64,000 bases of DNA, taken from the NCBI RefSeq assembly GCF_000313135.1, contig NW_004457638.1, forward strand, positions 120,864 to 184,863, in the 5' to 3' direction. Source of the stretch: Acanthamoeba castellanii str. Neff. Lineage: Eukaryota; Discosea; Longamoebia; Acanthamoebidae. This document shows positions 33,146 to 43,175 of the stretch, in pieces. Below the pieces are notes generated by a model that made no database searches, was not told where the DNA came from, and saw only the letters and a list, made by a program, of their open reading frames with translations. Positions within the stretch are counted from its first letter, which is position 1. Each line of letters opens with the position of its first letter. The translations under genes and the position numbers were made by a program.

Positions 33146-33392
33146 CGAGAGCGCGCGCTGCCGACCACCTCTCGCGCCTCCCCAGCTTCCACCTTCCTCG
33201 GTGCTCCGTTCGAATCGGAAAACAGTGATCTTTGCCCCCCCCCCCGTCGTAATGACATCGAAGCAGAAGCAGAAGAAGAAGAAGGCGTGGGTCTGCCGGT
33301 ACCTCTCGCTGCTGCTGGCGTTGGCCTTGGCGCACTTCTCTTACTACTAGTACGAGTAGTCGTCGTCGGTGTAGTTGCTGCTGTATGGCGGT

Positions 33393-34879
33393 CTAGTGCT
33401 TGGTGGAGCGCTGGAGCTCCTTCTCGACCTCGGCGGCGAAGTCGGTGGTGGGCTTCTCGAGGCCGTCGCCCACCTTCCAGCGCACGAAGTGGACGATGCT
33501 CACCCGGGCGCCCAGCTTGGCCCCCTCCCGCTCCAGGAGCTCCCGCACGCGCCCCGTCTCCTCCCCGTAGGTCACCTCCTGCTCCAGCACCACGTGCTCC
33601 TTGCCCACCTCCTTGGCCTAACCACCCGCCCACCCGCCCCCGTGAGTATGTGCGGCGGCACGTGTAAAGGTGACGTGTGCCTGCGGCGGCGGCGGTGCCG
33701 TGCCGCCCATCAAGCAGCGGGTGCACCCCGGCCCGCCCATTGACGTGGTGGTGGGTACATGGGGGGGGGGGGCGANNNNNNNNNNNNNNNNNNNNNGGGG
33801 AGGGGGAGGGAGGCTGGCGGACCGAGGGCTGGGCCTGGAGGGCGACGAGGGCGGCGAGGGTGCCCGTGTGGGGCAGGCCCGTCCCCTGGATGAAGGTGCC
33901 CAGGGCGCCCTCGGACCCGGCCGTGCGCAGGAGCACGGCGCGCCGCGCCTTCATGTTCTCCCCGACCTGCATGAACAGGCCCACCACCCCGTCCCCCACC
34001 GTCTTCGGCGTGCCGTCGCCCTATTCACATGCACGACACGATACGACCAACGACACGACACGACCAACGACACGACCAACGACGACACGACACGAGATGC
34101 AATGCACCAGCCTCCATGAGTGTGGTGAGAGGAGAGACGCGTCACGTGGAGAATGGGGGCTACACGGATGCGTGCCGTGCCGTGCCAGGGCGGGCACACG
34201 TACGAGAGGGAGGGCGGAGAGCCAGGCCGAGTCGAGATGGTGCGGACCCTGTCCGTCGGCCGCCACCTGGCCGGCGCGAGCGAGGGCGGCAGCGGCGGCG
34301 TCCAGGGCCAGCTTCTGGAAGCCCTCGAGGCGGCCCACAAAGTCCGTCTCGCTGTTCAGCTGTGCGCACGGGAGTAGTTATAGCCAGCGCGAGCGCTCGC
34401 CGGTCCGGAAGGGAACGCGGTTGGTGTGCGTATGGTGGTGGTGGGGCAAAAAAAAGGGGGGGATGAGGGGTGCGTACCTCGAGGAGGAGGGCCTCGGAGG
34501 AGGCGAGGGCGAGGGCGAGGGTGCCCTCGGTGGTGGGCCGTTCGGCCTTCTTGGCGAAGCGGGAGCGTGCCTTGTCGAGGAGCCACAGCTCGGCCTTGGC
34601 GGGGTCGCCCGCGGAGGCGGCCAGGGCCTCCTTGCAGTCCATGACGCCGGCCCCGGTCCGTGCACGCAGCTCCTTGATCTGGCCCATCATGCCCCCGCCG
34701 CCGCCCCCCGCGGCAGCGTCCGCGAACGCGCGCGAGTTGCTGCAGCCTCCGGAGGCGGGCGTGCGAAGCGACACGAGGCTGCTGCTGCTGCGCACCGCGA
34801 AGACGGCAGCACCACGGCCACTCCCGGTGGTGGCGGCGGCGAGGGCAAAAGCGGCACGACAGGCGAAGGCGGACTTCAT
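33393..34879 (-). CDS. TSFM: Elongation factor Ts, mitochondrial
   Basis: About five exons. It is the nucleotide exchange factor for mitochondrial EF-Tu. An Arg/Ala/Ser-rich N-terminus suits a mitochondrial targeting sequence. Then comes the UBA-like domain (IKELRARTGAGVMDCKEALA, LWLLDKARSRFAKKAE), the signature LNSETDFVGR (TDFV contacts EF-Tu), and the core (NMKARRAVLLR, LGTFIQGTGLPHTGTLAALV). The last exon has KEHVVLEQEVTYGEETGRV, VSIVHFVRWKVGDGLEK and the end ELQRSTKH. An intron holds a 21-N gap and another the CACGA satellite. Divergent from LSM1, with 136 bp between starts. Confidence 0.93.
33776..33796. other. Assembly gap (21 N)
   Basis: A run of 21 N inside an EF-Ts intron, preceded by a poly-G tract and followed by a G-rich stretch; unresolved sequence of unknown true length. 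Confidence 0.99.
34031..34096. repeat. Intronic satellite in EF-Ts gene
   Basis: The longest array: CACGA units with three CCAACGA interruptions. In sense orientation of the minus-strand gene it is the G-rich strand. Confidence 0.85.
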
Positions 34880-35015
34880 GAGGGTGGTGCGGTTGTTGTT
34901 GGTGGTGGTGCTGCCGGAGGCAAAGATTGAGCTCAGAAACAAAAAAGTAAAAAAATAAAATAATGAAAACAAGGCGAGAAAAGCAAATCTCTGGGGGACA
35001 CCAGCACAAAACAAC

Positions 35016-35565
35016 ATGAACCAGGACGCCCTTGCTGAGGTCGATGACTTCACTTTCCTGCCGGGCACCGTGAGCCTGGTAGAGGAGGTAGACCACAGGA
35101 TCCTTGTCGTGCTCCAGGATGGACGCAAACTGCTGGGCGTGTTGCGCTCTTTTGATCAATACGGTATGCTAACCCCCAAATCGATCAGCCCTGCGAACGT
35201 GCCTAATGTTCAGTGGTACTGCAGCCAATCTTGTACTGGAGCAGACCATAGAGCGCATTTATGTGGGCGAGCAGTATGCCGAAAAGAATCTTGGGCTCTT
35301 CCTCGTGCGGGGCGACAACATCGTGCTTCTTGGACCCATCGTACTTTCTCCCTCCCCCCTCCCTCCTGCCCCACAAAGCGAGTGCACGCGTCTAAACGTG
35401 GAGTGGGGGGGGGGGTTAAAGGATGAGAGTAGAGAGGAGCTGTGCGTGAAGGGCCTCACCAAAGTGACGTTGCCTGAGATCGAGGCGGCGCGAAAAGCAG
35501 AGAGGGAGGCAAAGAGGGCACAGTGGGAGCTCAAGCAGAAAATGAATCAGGACCCCTGGTCTTAA
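35016..35565 (+). CDS. LSM1: U6 snRNA-associated Sm-like protein LSm1
   Basis: Three exons, about 135 residues. It is the distinguishing subunit of the cytoplasmic LSm1-7 ring that binds deadenylated mRNA and promotes decapping. The Sm1 motif is [20 protein letters not shown] then [17 protein letters not shown] (joined across the first intron); Sm2 is [15 protein letters not shown]. The C-terminal helix is charged ([20 protein letters not shown]). The first intron is only about 63 bp. ATG 35016 is the first in the short divergent spacer shared with EF-Ts. Confidence 0.95.
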
Positions 35566-35980
35566 TCCACACAACACCGGCCTGTCTTCTTCTCGTTGGT
35601 GCCCCCCCCCCCAAATCACCACCTCGGCTTCGGTGGGGTTCGAACTCGTGGCCCCCTCGGCGTGGGAACCGGTTCCCTGGCGGGCGAGGTGCGCGTCTTC
35701 GACTTTTCGGGTCGCCGCCAAGGGCCGGAGGTGGACCACGCGATCGCTGCCGATTCTCCAGGGCCGTGCCCCTCCTGAACCCAAGCAAGGCCCCACCAGC
35801 ACGCGAGCTGCATGGCGCCCCTTACCGCTGGTGGTGCGTACATAAGAGGAGAGGAACCCATTCGCATCAGGACCATACCCGCATTCGCCCGTCCCACCTC
35901 AACTTGCTGTGTCGCAGCTATCTACTCCTCCTCCTCCTTCTTCATTCACTTTTGCTGCAGCTCTTCCCATCATCGCCATC

Positions 35981-36358
35981 ATGCCATGTGCCTGCGCCCG
36001 TCTCAGCTTCTCCGGCCTGGAAAGGGTTGTGGCGGCGTTCTTCATCTTCGCGTCCACCTCTACCGCCATCGCCCTGACCCTGGCCTTCAATGAATGGGGC
36101 CTCCTGGTCCTTGCGGTGTCCTACATGGTGGCCTTCTTCCTGCTGCTGGTGCTGCTGCCCTCGGCCCCTCTCTCTATCCCTCTTGAGTGGCGCCAAGTAA
36201 CCCCCACTCACTTTGCGCAGACTGGGCTCACAAAATGGCGGCCCTTCAAGCACTGCTGCTACGAGAAGGCGGGCAACCACCACCACGACCACAGCCACAC
36301 CAAACACAACGAGTTTGGCGGTGGCAAGGGCGCCGGCGAGCGCGACGAAGTCTTGTGA
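35981..36358 (+). CDS. Small two-TM protein with His-rich tail, unknown
   Basis: Frame of 125 residues with two hydrophobic segments (VVAAFFIFASTSTAIALTLA and LLVLAVSYMVAFFLLLVLL), a Cys pair (HCCYEK), and a tail with HHHDHSH that could bind metal, ending GERDEVL. No family was recognised. The frame is open upstream of ATG 35981, and an extra 5' exon starting around 35812 is possible. It follows LSM1 on the same strand after about 400 bp. Confidence 0.55.
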   Translation: MPCACARLSFSGLERVVAAFFIFASTSTAIALTLAFNEWGLLVLAVSYMVAFFLLLVLLPSAPLSIPLEWRQVTPTHFAQTGLTKWRPFKHCCYEKAGNHHHDHSHTKHNEFGGGKGAGERDEVL

Positions 36359-36526
36359 ACCGTTTTCCGCACCGAAAAGCCCCTGTCAAAGTTGTTGGCC
36401 GTTTGGGTATCGGTGATCGCTAAGGAGAAGAAGTGCGAAAAGGGTGCGCACGTGATCGGGTTGCCATAGGGTACATGGTGGGTTAAGGTGGCGGTAGGGC
36501 ACGAGATAGGGGCGGAGGTCAGACGG
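36359..36526. other. Intergenic spacer
   Basis: Short spacer between the small membrane protein and the bZIP gene; no feature recognised. Confidence 0.4.
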
Positions 36527-36586
36527 TTACGTCAGAGGTGTCGCGGATTCAACGTGCGGTGAGGTGGCGGGTAGCCGATTACGTAA
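36527..36586. promoter_or_regulatory. Two bZIP-type half-palindromic sites upstream of bZIP gene
   Basis: TTACGTCA at 36527-36534 and the perfect palindrome TTACGTAA at 36579-36586 lie 52 bp apart, 40-100 bp upstream of the bZIP start. Both are binding sites of known bZIP classes (ATF/CREB and Pap1/Yap1 or C/EBP types). Confidence 0.45.
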
Positions 36587-36624
36587 GAAGCGCCGCCCAC
36601 CTACGACAGCACCACCGTCGAGCG

Positions 36625-38422
36625 ATGCACGAGGCGCGTCATCACCTCCTCCTCTACGCCCACCAGCCGCACGCCGCACCAAACCAGGAGGCAGGACACC
36701 AGGCAGGGCACCCCATGGCCTCGTCTTCCTCTTCCCCGTCATCCTCGCACGGTCATCATCAGCAGCAACAGCAGCAGTCTTTTCAGCAGCAGCTGCGCCA
36801 TCAGCACCACCAACCCCCGCCCCTATCTCATGGTCTGAACTCCTCCAACGGCGGCCACTCCACCCGGGGTCCCTCTCCGCCCCATCCGCACGGGGGTGTG
36901 CCCCCGCATTTGCCCATCAGCGGTTCATCCGTGTCCTACTCGGACGACAACACGGGAGGAGGAGGATCGTCGTTCAACATTCTCAACATGCAGGCCTCCT
37001 TTGACGACTCCTCGTCCCACCTCGACCTCCCCTCCCTACTCCAGGCCAACGGCAACAACGGGGGACGCGACGTGCGCCTAGGCGTGGGTCTCGACCACCA
37101 CCAGCACCACTACAATCACCAGTACCAGCAGCACCACCACCATCAACAGCAACATCACCACCAGCACAGCTCCTGGTCCGCGCACGCCGTAGATCCGTTG
37201 CCGCCAGTCGCACTCTGTACCCCCCCCCCCCAATCCCAATTCCTGTCGCAACGCGGGTGGGGGGGGGGGCATAACGACGAAAAACGCGGGGTGGAAGATT
37301 GCGAGGTTTGGGTGGTGGTGGGGGAAGTTAGAGCCATTGGCTGTGGCGAGTCGTGTACCCTCAAGCATGCGGTGCTGACCCGTTGGTGTGTGGTGGTGGT
37401 GGTGCGGATGTGTTTGGGCAGTGCCCGAGAACAAGCCGCAAGAGCTGCCCTCGCCTGACGGCAGTCCGGAGGTGTCGGGTCCGCCTCCGCAGCACAGTAG
37501 CACGACCTCGGCAGCCGCGGCGAAGAAGAGAGCCGCCGGCGACATGTCGGCCTTGGGCGGTGTGGGACACCACCAGGCGGCGCCGAGCCTGCAGCACTTC
37601 ACCTCGGCGGGCGACGAGGCCCCCAAACCGGCGCGTGCCAAGAAAAAGAAGGTGGAGAAGAACAGCAACGCCCTCCCGCTCGACGACAACGACCTCCTCG
37701 ACGACGAGTTTGGCGACGGCCTCGACTGCGAGGTGGACGGCGGCGGCGGCGGAGGCGGCGGCGGCAAGGATGTCAAGCGGCAGATGCGGCTGGTCAAGAA
37801 TCGGCAGGCCGCGCAGCAGTTCCGCAAGCGGCAGAAGCTGTACATCCAGGACCTGGAGAGGCGGTGCACCACGCTCACCGCGCAGAACGCCTCCTACGCG
37901 GCCAAGGTGGAGCTGCTCAGCACGGAGAACCGGCTGGTCAAGGAGCAGCTCGAGTACCTGCGCAGCTTCGTGAGCCAGGCCGTCCAGGTCTCCCTCACAC
38001 CGGCCGCGGTGGCCGGCGGTCCCTTGCAGATGCCGGGACCCCTGTCGGCCGCGCTCGCCGGGGCCATCCCGGCGCCCCTGCTCGGCATCGGCAGCCCGCT
38101 CGCCGGCGCCCTCTCCGCCGGATCATCATCCCACCACCCCTCGCAGACCGGACCCGGCCGACCGGCCTTTGCGCCCCTCCAGCCGCATCCCATCACCACC
38201 GGCGGGTCCCATCTGGGCGCCAAGATGCCGTCATTCCCTTCCCCCGTCTCGCTCGCGCCCGCCTCCTCTTCGGCCCCGCGCGGAGGCGGCAGCGCCTACG
38301 GAGGCGCCTCCGCCTCATCCTCGCACCTCTCCTCCCTCCAGCCGGCCTCCTCCGCCTCGGCCTATGCCCGCGGCGGGTCATCATCCCTCATGCCCGACCT
38401 CCACCACCACCGCCCCCTCTGA
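36625..38422 (+). CDS. bZIP transcription factor
   Basis: Two exons, roughly 530 residues. A long Gln/His/Ser-rich N-terminus (activation-domain-like) precedes an acidic stretch (LDDNDLLDDEFGDGLDCE) and the basic region RLVKNRQAAQQFRKRQK, with the invariant N-x7-R. Phe replaces the common Ser/Cys before that Arg, as in fungal Pap1/Yap1 factors. The zipper has heptads L-L-Y-L-V-L through DLERRCTTL ... LEYLRSF. A Pro/Ala/Gly/Ser-rich C-terminus follows. Start taken at ATG 36625; Met at 36715 is an alternative. One intron (about 37218-37420) begins GTACCCCCC. Possibly autoregulated through the sites just upstream. Confidence 0.88.
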
Positions 38423-38586
38423 TGAACGAAAAAACAGAAACAAGCCCTCCCCCTCCCCCTCCCGAGCCTAGGGCTTCTTCTTCTTCTTTGTTCTCTTGTT
38501 GTTGGTGGTGGTGGTGTTGCTGTGTACATTTTTCCTGCGGGAAACCAAAAAGCTGTTTTTTTATTTTTTATTCTTTGGCCGGGGTC

Positions 38587-39928
38587 ATGATGAGGCACGC
38601 AGCGGCGGCGGCAGGGAGCAGGCGGGGCATGGCGGTGGGGGTGGTGCGGCTGCCGGCCGGGGCCACCATCCTGCAGCAGCTGCACGTGGAGGAGGCCCTG
38701 TTCAAGCGTCACCCCGATCGCTCCTACCTGCTCGTCCACCACGCGGCCCCGCCCGCAGGTACCACCGCCAGGTCGGGTGCTGCTGCTGCGGTTGGTGCTG
38801 CTGCTGCTGCTGCTGGTGGCTGGTGGTGGGTGGTGCCGGCAGCGGCTTTGCTTTTGTGCTGTGTTGTGCTGACGACGGGGGGGGGTGGCCGCCGCCGCCG
38901 CCGCCAGTGGTGCTGGGCATGTCCGGGCAGGTCCACCGGGACGTGGTCGTGGAGCGGGTGGTGGCCGACGGGGTGCCGGTCATCCGGAGGTTCTCCGGCG
39001 GCGGCACCGTCTATGTCGACCGCTCCACCCTCTTCTCCACCCTCATCTCCACGGCCGACTTCCTCCGGCCCGACCAGGTGAAGGTGTTCCCGCGCGAGGT
39101 GATGGCGTGGGTGGGCGGCTTCTACCGGCGCGCCTTCGCCGATGCGCACGTGGAGGACGGGGCGGTCTTTGCCCTGCGCGAGAACGACTACGTGTGGGGC
39201 CGCCACAAGTTCGGTGGCAACGCCCAGCGCATGTCCTCCGCCCGGTACAGCACCCCGTGCCCTCTCTCTCTCTCTCTCCCCCCATCGCATCCTATCCGCA
39301 CCACCCGTGTCCCACCAAGCTCACTGTCGTGTGTGTCGTGTGTGTCGTGGCTGTGTGTCGTGTGCCATGGCTGTGTGCTGCGGGTGGATGGGTGGCAGGT
39401 GGTTGCAGCACACGTCGTTCTTGTGGGACTTTGAGGAGGTCAAGTTGAATGCCTACCTGGCCCATCCGGAGAAGCAGCCGGCCTACCGCCTGCAGCGGCC
39501 CCACAGCGACTTCGTGTGTCGCCTCAGGGACCGGTTCCCGGCCCGCTCCATCGGTGCGCACCTCCCCGTTTGGTCACCAAATAATAATAATAATAATATC
39601 TGGAGATGGTGCAGTTCGTTGGTCCACTCGACGGTTGGTGCCATGGACTCTTGGCTGATGGCTCCTCTGCCACACACACACACACACACACACCGTATAT
39701 ATATATATATATATATAAATATGGGGTGCAGAGGACATGGTGGGCGCCATCCGCGGCGCGATGGGCGAGCTGGGCGTGGAGCTGGTCGACGTGCCCGCCA
39801 CCGAGGTCGAGGGCGCCCTCGAAGAAGCCCGCGCTGCTGGCCAGCTCTCCTCCCACGCGGTTGAGCTCGGCCTCCCGCCTGCTGCGCGAGACACAGGCGT
39901 GGAACGACGGACCCACGCGACGTCGTAA
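38587..39928 (+). CDS. Lipoate-protein ligase/lipoyltransferase (BPL/LPL) family protein
   Basis: Four exons, about 310 residues. An N-terminal presequence-like segment (MMRHAAAAAGSRRGMA) suits mitochondrial import. The core has QLHVEEALFKRH, VVLGMSGQVH, the lipoyl-AMP site GVPVIRRFSGGGTVYVD, FPREVMAWVGGFYRRAF, ALRENDYVWGRHKFGGNAQ (catalytic KFGGNAQ), and WLQHTSFLWDF. Such enzymes attach lipoate or octanoate to dehydrogenase E2 and GCSH subunits. The C-terminal exon (EDMVGAIRGAMGELGVELVD) is a variable helix. The last intron has a (CA)n(TA)n microsatellite. Confidence 0.87.
39668..39717. repeat. Intronic (CA)n(TA)n microsatellite
   Basis: About ten CA followed by about ten TA dinucleotides in the last intron of the lipoate-ligase-like gene. 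Confidence 0.85.
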
Positions 39929-40077
39929 GCAAAGAAAGCCGCCACCATCCGTGTACAAGCCCCCCATACAGATATATACATAGATAGATATGTGGAGATA
40001 TAGAAAGGTCTACATGCGCGTATGTCTCAAGGTGCCGTGGTATGACCATCACCGACCGGTGTGCGCGTGGTCGGCCG

Positions 40078-41955
40078 TCACGGCTGGTGGTGCTGGAGGC
40101 TGTTCTCCAGGGACAAGGGGTCGGTGTCCTCCGACACGAGGTTGAAGTAGACCAGCACGTTGTGCCAGGGACCCTTGTCGAACCGACTCTCGCCCCTGTC
40201 GTCGTGGTCGTGGTCGTGGTGGTTGTTATGTTATGTTATGTTACCACCAGCCGCCAGCCGCCACACCACCGTTGTTTTGGTGCACACATGAGTAAGCGTG
40301 GTGGGAAGTAGATCACCGGGTGGGTGTGAGGGTGCGAGGGTGCGAGGGGGCGTACTGGTGGAAGTAGGAGTAGCGGGCCTGATTGATGCGCTCGTTGGTG
40401 GTCACGTTCTGGACCAGCCAATACGTCACTGAAAACGCGAAGCCGAACGCCAGGCAGAAGCTGACCGTTGGGGGTACGCCAAGGCCCACCACCCACCGAA
40501 CACGGGTTCGTCACGCCAATGAACAAGCCCTGGGAAGGGGCACCACGAGAGGCCGTGGGTGTACGTGGTTGTGGCGCGTGTGCGGAGAGATACGTACAAA
40601 TTGAAGAGGACGAGGGACAGGGCGTAGACGACGTACTCGCGAGGGATGTCGTAGGCGATGGGACGCCGCCACTGGGGGTACGGGTCCGTGCGCAGGTCTG
40701 GAGTGAAGAAAGGAACGCGCGCGTTCAGGGCGGGCGGGCGGGGACAACGTACTTGGGGGGGGGGGCTTTCCTCACCCGGTACAGCCCGCCACCGCCGATG
40801 CGGCCCCGGGGTGTGGTGGGTTTGTACCGGCGAGAACGAAGCCGAAGGCGCACAGGAGATTGAGGCACTGGTGGACGGTGAAGCCCCAGAAGTAGGGGGC
40901 GTTCTTCTTGCCCACGCAGTTGGCGATCATGGGGCAGTGGTGGTCAAACCGCTCTGCCCTCCACGCCACGCGAGCACGCCATGATGAGACGTGCAATGGG
41001 CAGGGGAGCCACGCAGCTACACATGGGCGGCACATGTGCAACCCTGGGCGGGCGGGCGGGCGGGCGGGCGGGGAGTGGGGAGGGGGAGGAGTACCAACAC
41101 AGCGGTCGCAGGTGCGGCAGTGCTTCGATCGCAACGGACGAGGGTAGATCTGTCCAGTCGTGACCCCACATGGTCAGGCGCCACACACGTCAAAGCGCCA
41201 CATGTCCGTATGCGTGTACACGTACATCAATGCAGGACACACACACACACACACACACACACACGACACACACACGCCACACGACACGGAGACCACGCAC
41301 GAAGGAAAGAGCAGGCGGGGTACGTTGCATGTGGAGCAGTACAGGTGTGGCGCCGCCGCAATGGTCTCATCCTGCTAAGTAGGCCAACGCGCGCCACCAC
41401 CACGCAGCGGTCGATGGGGAGGGAGACTGTCAGCCTGTGGCCAATCACAGCCACACCAACGTGGTGGTGGTGGTGGGTGGGTGGGTGGGTGGGTGGGTGG
41501 GTGGGAGTTGGCTCGCGTACGGATGGTGCAAGTGCGGTCGGGGTGGCGATGGGAAGGTAGCCGGGATCGGAGGTGGAGGCCAAATAGTAGCAGCCGGCCG
41601 CAGAGAGGGAGGTGACGACAAGGCCCACCCACAGCATGCCCGTCTCGGGTGTCTGCAGGTGCGGGTCTGCAGGGCCAAAACGAGACTCAATGCTTCTTCA
41701 AGAGGAAAGAGGAAGGCACACGCCGCCGGAACATTCAATAAGCGTTTGGGGGGCGGGGGTACAGCTGAGGCCGACGATGTAGGCTGCACAATGGCAGACT
41801 GCCCAGACAGTGTAGTAGATTGTGTTGCTCATTTTCTCCAGCATAGGGGCAGCTCTGGCGGCTTTCTTGGTCCGGTGCTTGGCCGATGCCACGTCTGCAC
41901 CTTCGCCAGCATGCTGGTCTGTCTGCCCATCCTTGAGGGCTACGGTGCGCAGCAT
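40078..41955 (-). CDS. DHHC-type protein S-acyltransferase (palmitoyltransferase)
   Basis: About seven exons. The order is: a basic N-terminus with AKHRTKKAARAAP, TM1 (IYYTVWAVCHCAAYIVGLS), TM2 (MLWVGLVVTSLSAAGCYYLA) followed by the family motif TSDPGY, then the zinc/DHHC cysteine-rich domain assembled over three exons: LYCSTCN, IYPRPLRSKHCRTCDRCV, and RFDHHCPMIANCVGKKNAPY with the catalytic DHHC. TM3 and TM4 follow (EYVVYALSLVLFNL and FCLAFGFAFSVTYWLV), then TTNERINQARY, a form of the TTxE motif. It ends SLENSLQHHQP. It would palmitoylate membrane-associated proteins at the Golgi or plasma membrane. Introns hold GGGC and GGGT tandem repeats. The start faces HIRA across 132 bp. Confidence 0.9.
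41045..41075. repeat. (GGGC)n tandem repeat
   Basis: About seven GGGC units in a DHHC-gene intron; G-quadruplex-prone on the + strand. Confidence 0.8.
41233..41264. repeat. Intronic (CA)n microsatellite
   Basis: About 15 CA dinucleotides in a DHHC-gene intron. Confidence 0.85.
41461..41508. repeat. (GTG)n-(GGGT)n tandem repeat
   Basis: Short GTG run followed by about eight GGGT units, strongly G-quadruplex-prone on the + strand; (ACCC)n in the sense of the DHHC gene. Confidence 0.85.
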
Positions 41956-42087
41956 TCGTCCCGAAACAGAATGCAAAAAAAAGCAATAAAAAAAAACAAA
42001 AAACAAAAGATATCATTATTGGAGGCAGTTTTGGCGCCAAGGGAAGAAAAAGAAGATCAAGAAGGGGCGGCAGCGTGAATCAAGCAA

Positions 42088-43139
42088 ATGATCTTCGGAC
42101 GCCTGCAGTGGGTTTCCCACAACGGTGCGTCTTGGTTTGTGTGGTGCCGCGTTTCGTGGGAGGCCGCGCTCCCAACATCCATCCTGATTTTCTGTGATGC
42201 CGCCGTGCAGGCTTTCCCATCTACTCTATCGATGTCCATCCTGAGGGGAAGCGCTTTGCTACGGGAGGCGGAGGTGCCCACCCTCCCCTTTTCACCATCT
42301 CACCCTCCTCACACCTCACCACTCTCCTTCCGCGCCTTTCCAACGCGTTGTTGGGCCGCTGCCACAAGGGCAGATCACAAGGTCAAGATTTGGAATTTCG
42401 ACCTCGTGCTCAACGACGGACCGGAGGGGGCGGTCAAGTTGTTTGCGGCGATGGAGGGCCATGGAGGCCCCGTGAACTGCGTGCGCTTCTCGCCGGATGG
42501 GCGCTTCCTCGCCACGGCCTCCGATGACCACGTGGTGCTCGTGTGGGAGCTCCGCGGTGGACCCGCCACCCCCGTATTTGGCTCCGAGGAGACCAACGTC
42601 GAGAACTGGGGACGCTCCGTCACTCTCTCCGGACACACCACGCGTACGTGTCCTCCTCCGCCGCCGCCGCCGCCTCCTCCTCCTGTCATCTTCGTGATGA
42701 TGACGATGACGACGACGATGACGGTGGCCTGCTCTCGTGATACAATGCGCCTCCCCTGCCCTTGTTCGCCCGCCGCGCGCTTATCACCTAGCACCACGGA
42801 GGAAACACTGACGCGGGTTTGCTCGCTTTACCGTCGTGTGTGTCGTGTCGTGTGTGTCGTGTTGCGGGTCCGCAGAGGTGAACGACATCAGCTGGTCCCC
42901 CGATGGCCGGCGGCTGGTGACGTGCAGCCTGTCGAGCGAGGTGTTCGTGTGGGACATCTTCGCCAATGGCGGCCGCGGAGCTCTCGCGGCCAAGCTCGTG
43001 GGTCACACGGGGTTCGTAAAGGGCGTCGCGTGGGACCCGCTTAACCGCTTCATCGCCACCGAGGTAGGTCCCCGTGTACGGCTTGGGGGCGGGGCCACGT
43101 GCGAGAAGGAGCCTAGAGAGTCGCGTGGTTGTGTTCGTT

Positions 43140-43175
<36 letters not shown>

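Noticed and set aside
33677..34930. Long + strand frame across EF-Ts and the N gap
   Set aside because: It reads through unknown bases and is the complement of EF-Ts exons; low-complexity Gly/Arg/Glu composition only.
35630..35670. tRNA-like T-loop (GGTTCGAAC)
   Set aside because: Flanking bases on either strand do not form a five-base T stem, and no A box or acceptor stem could be matched at tRNA distance.
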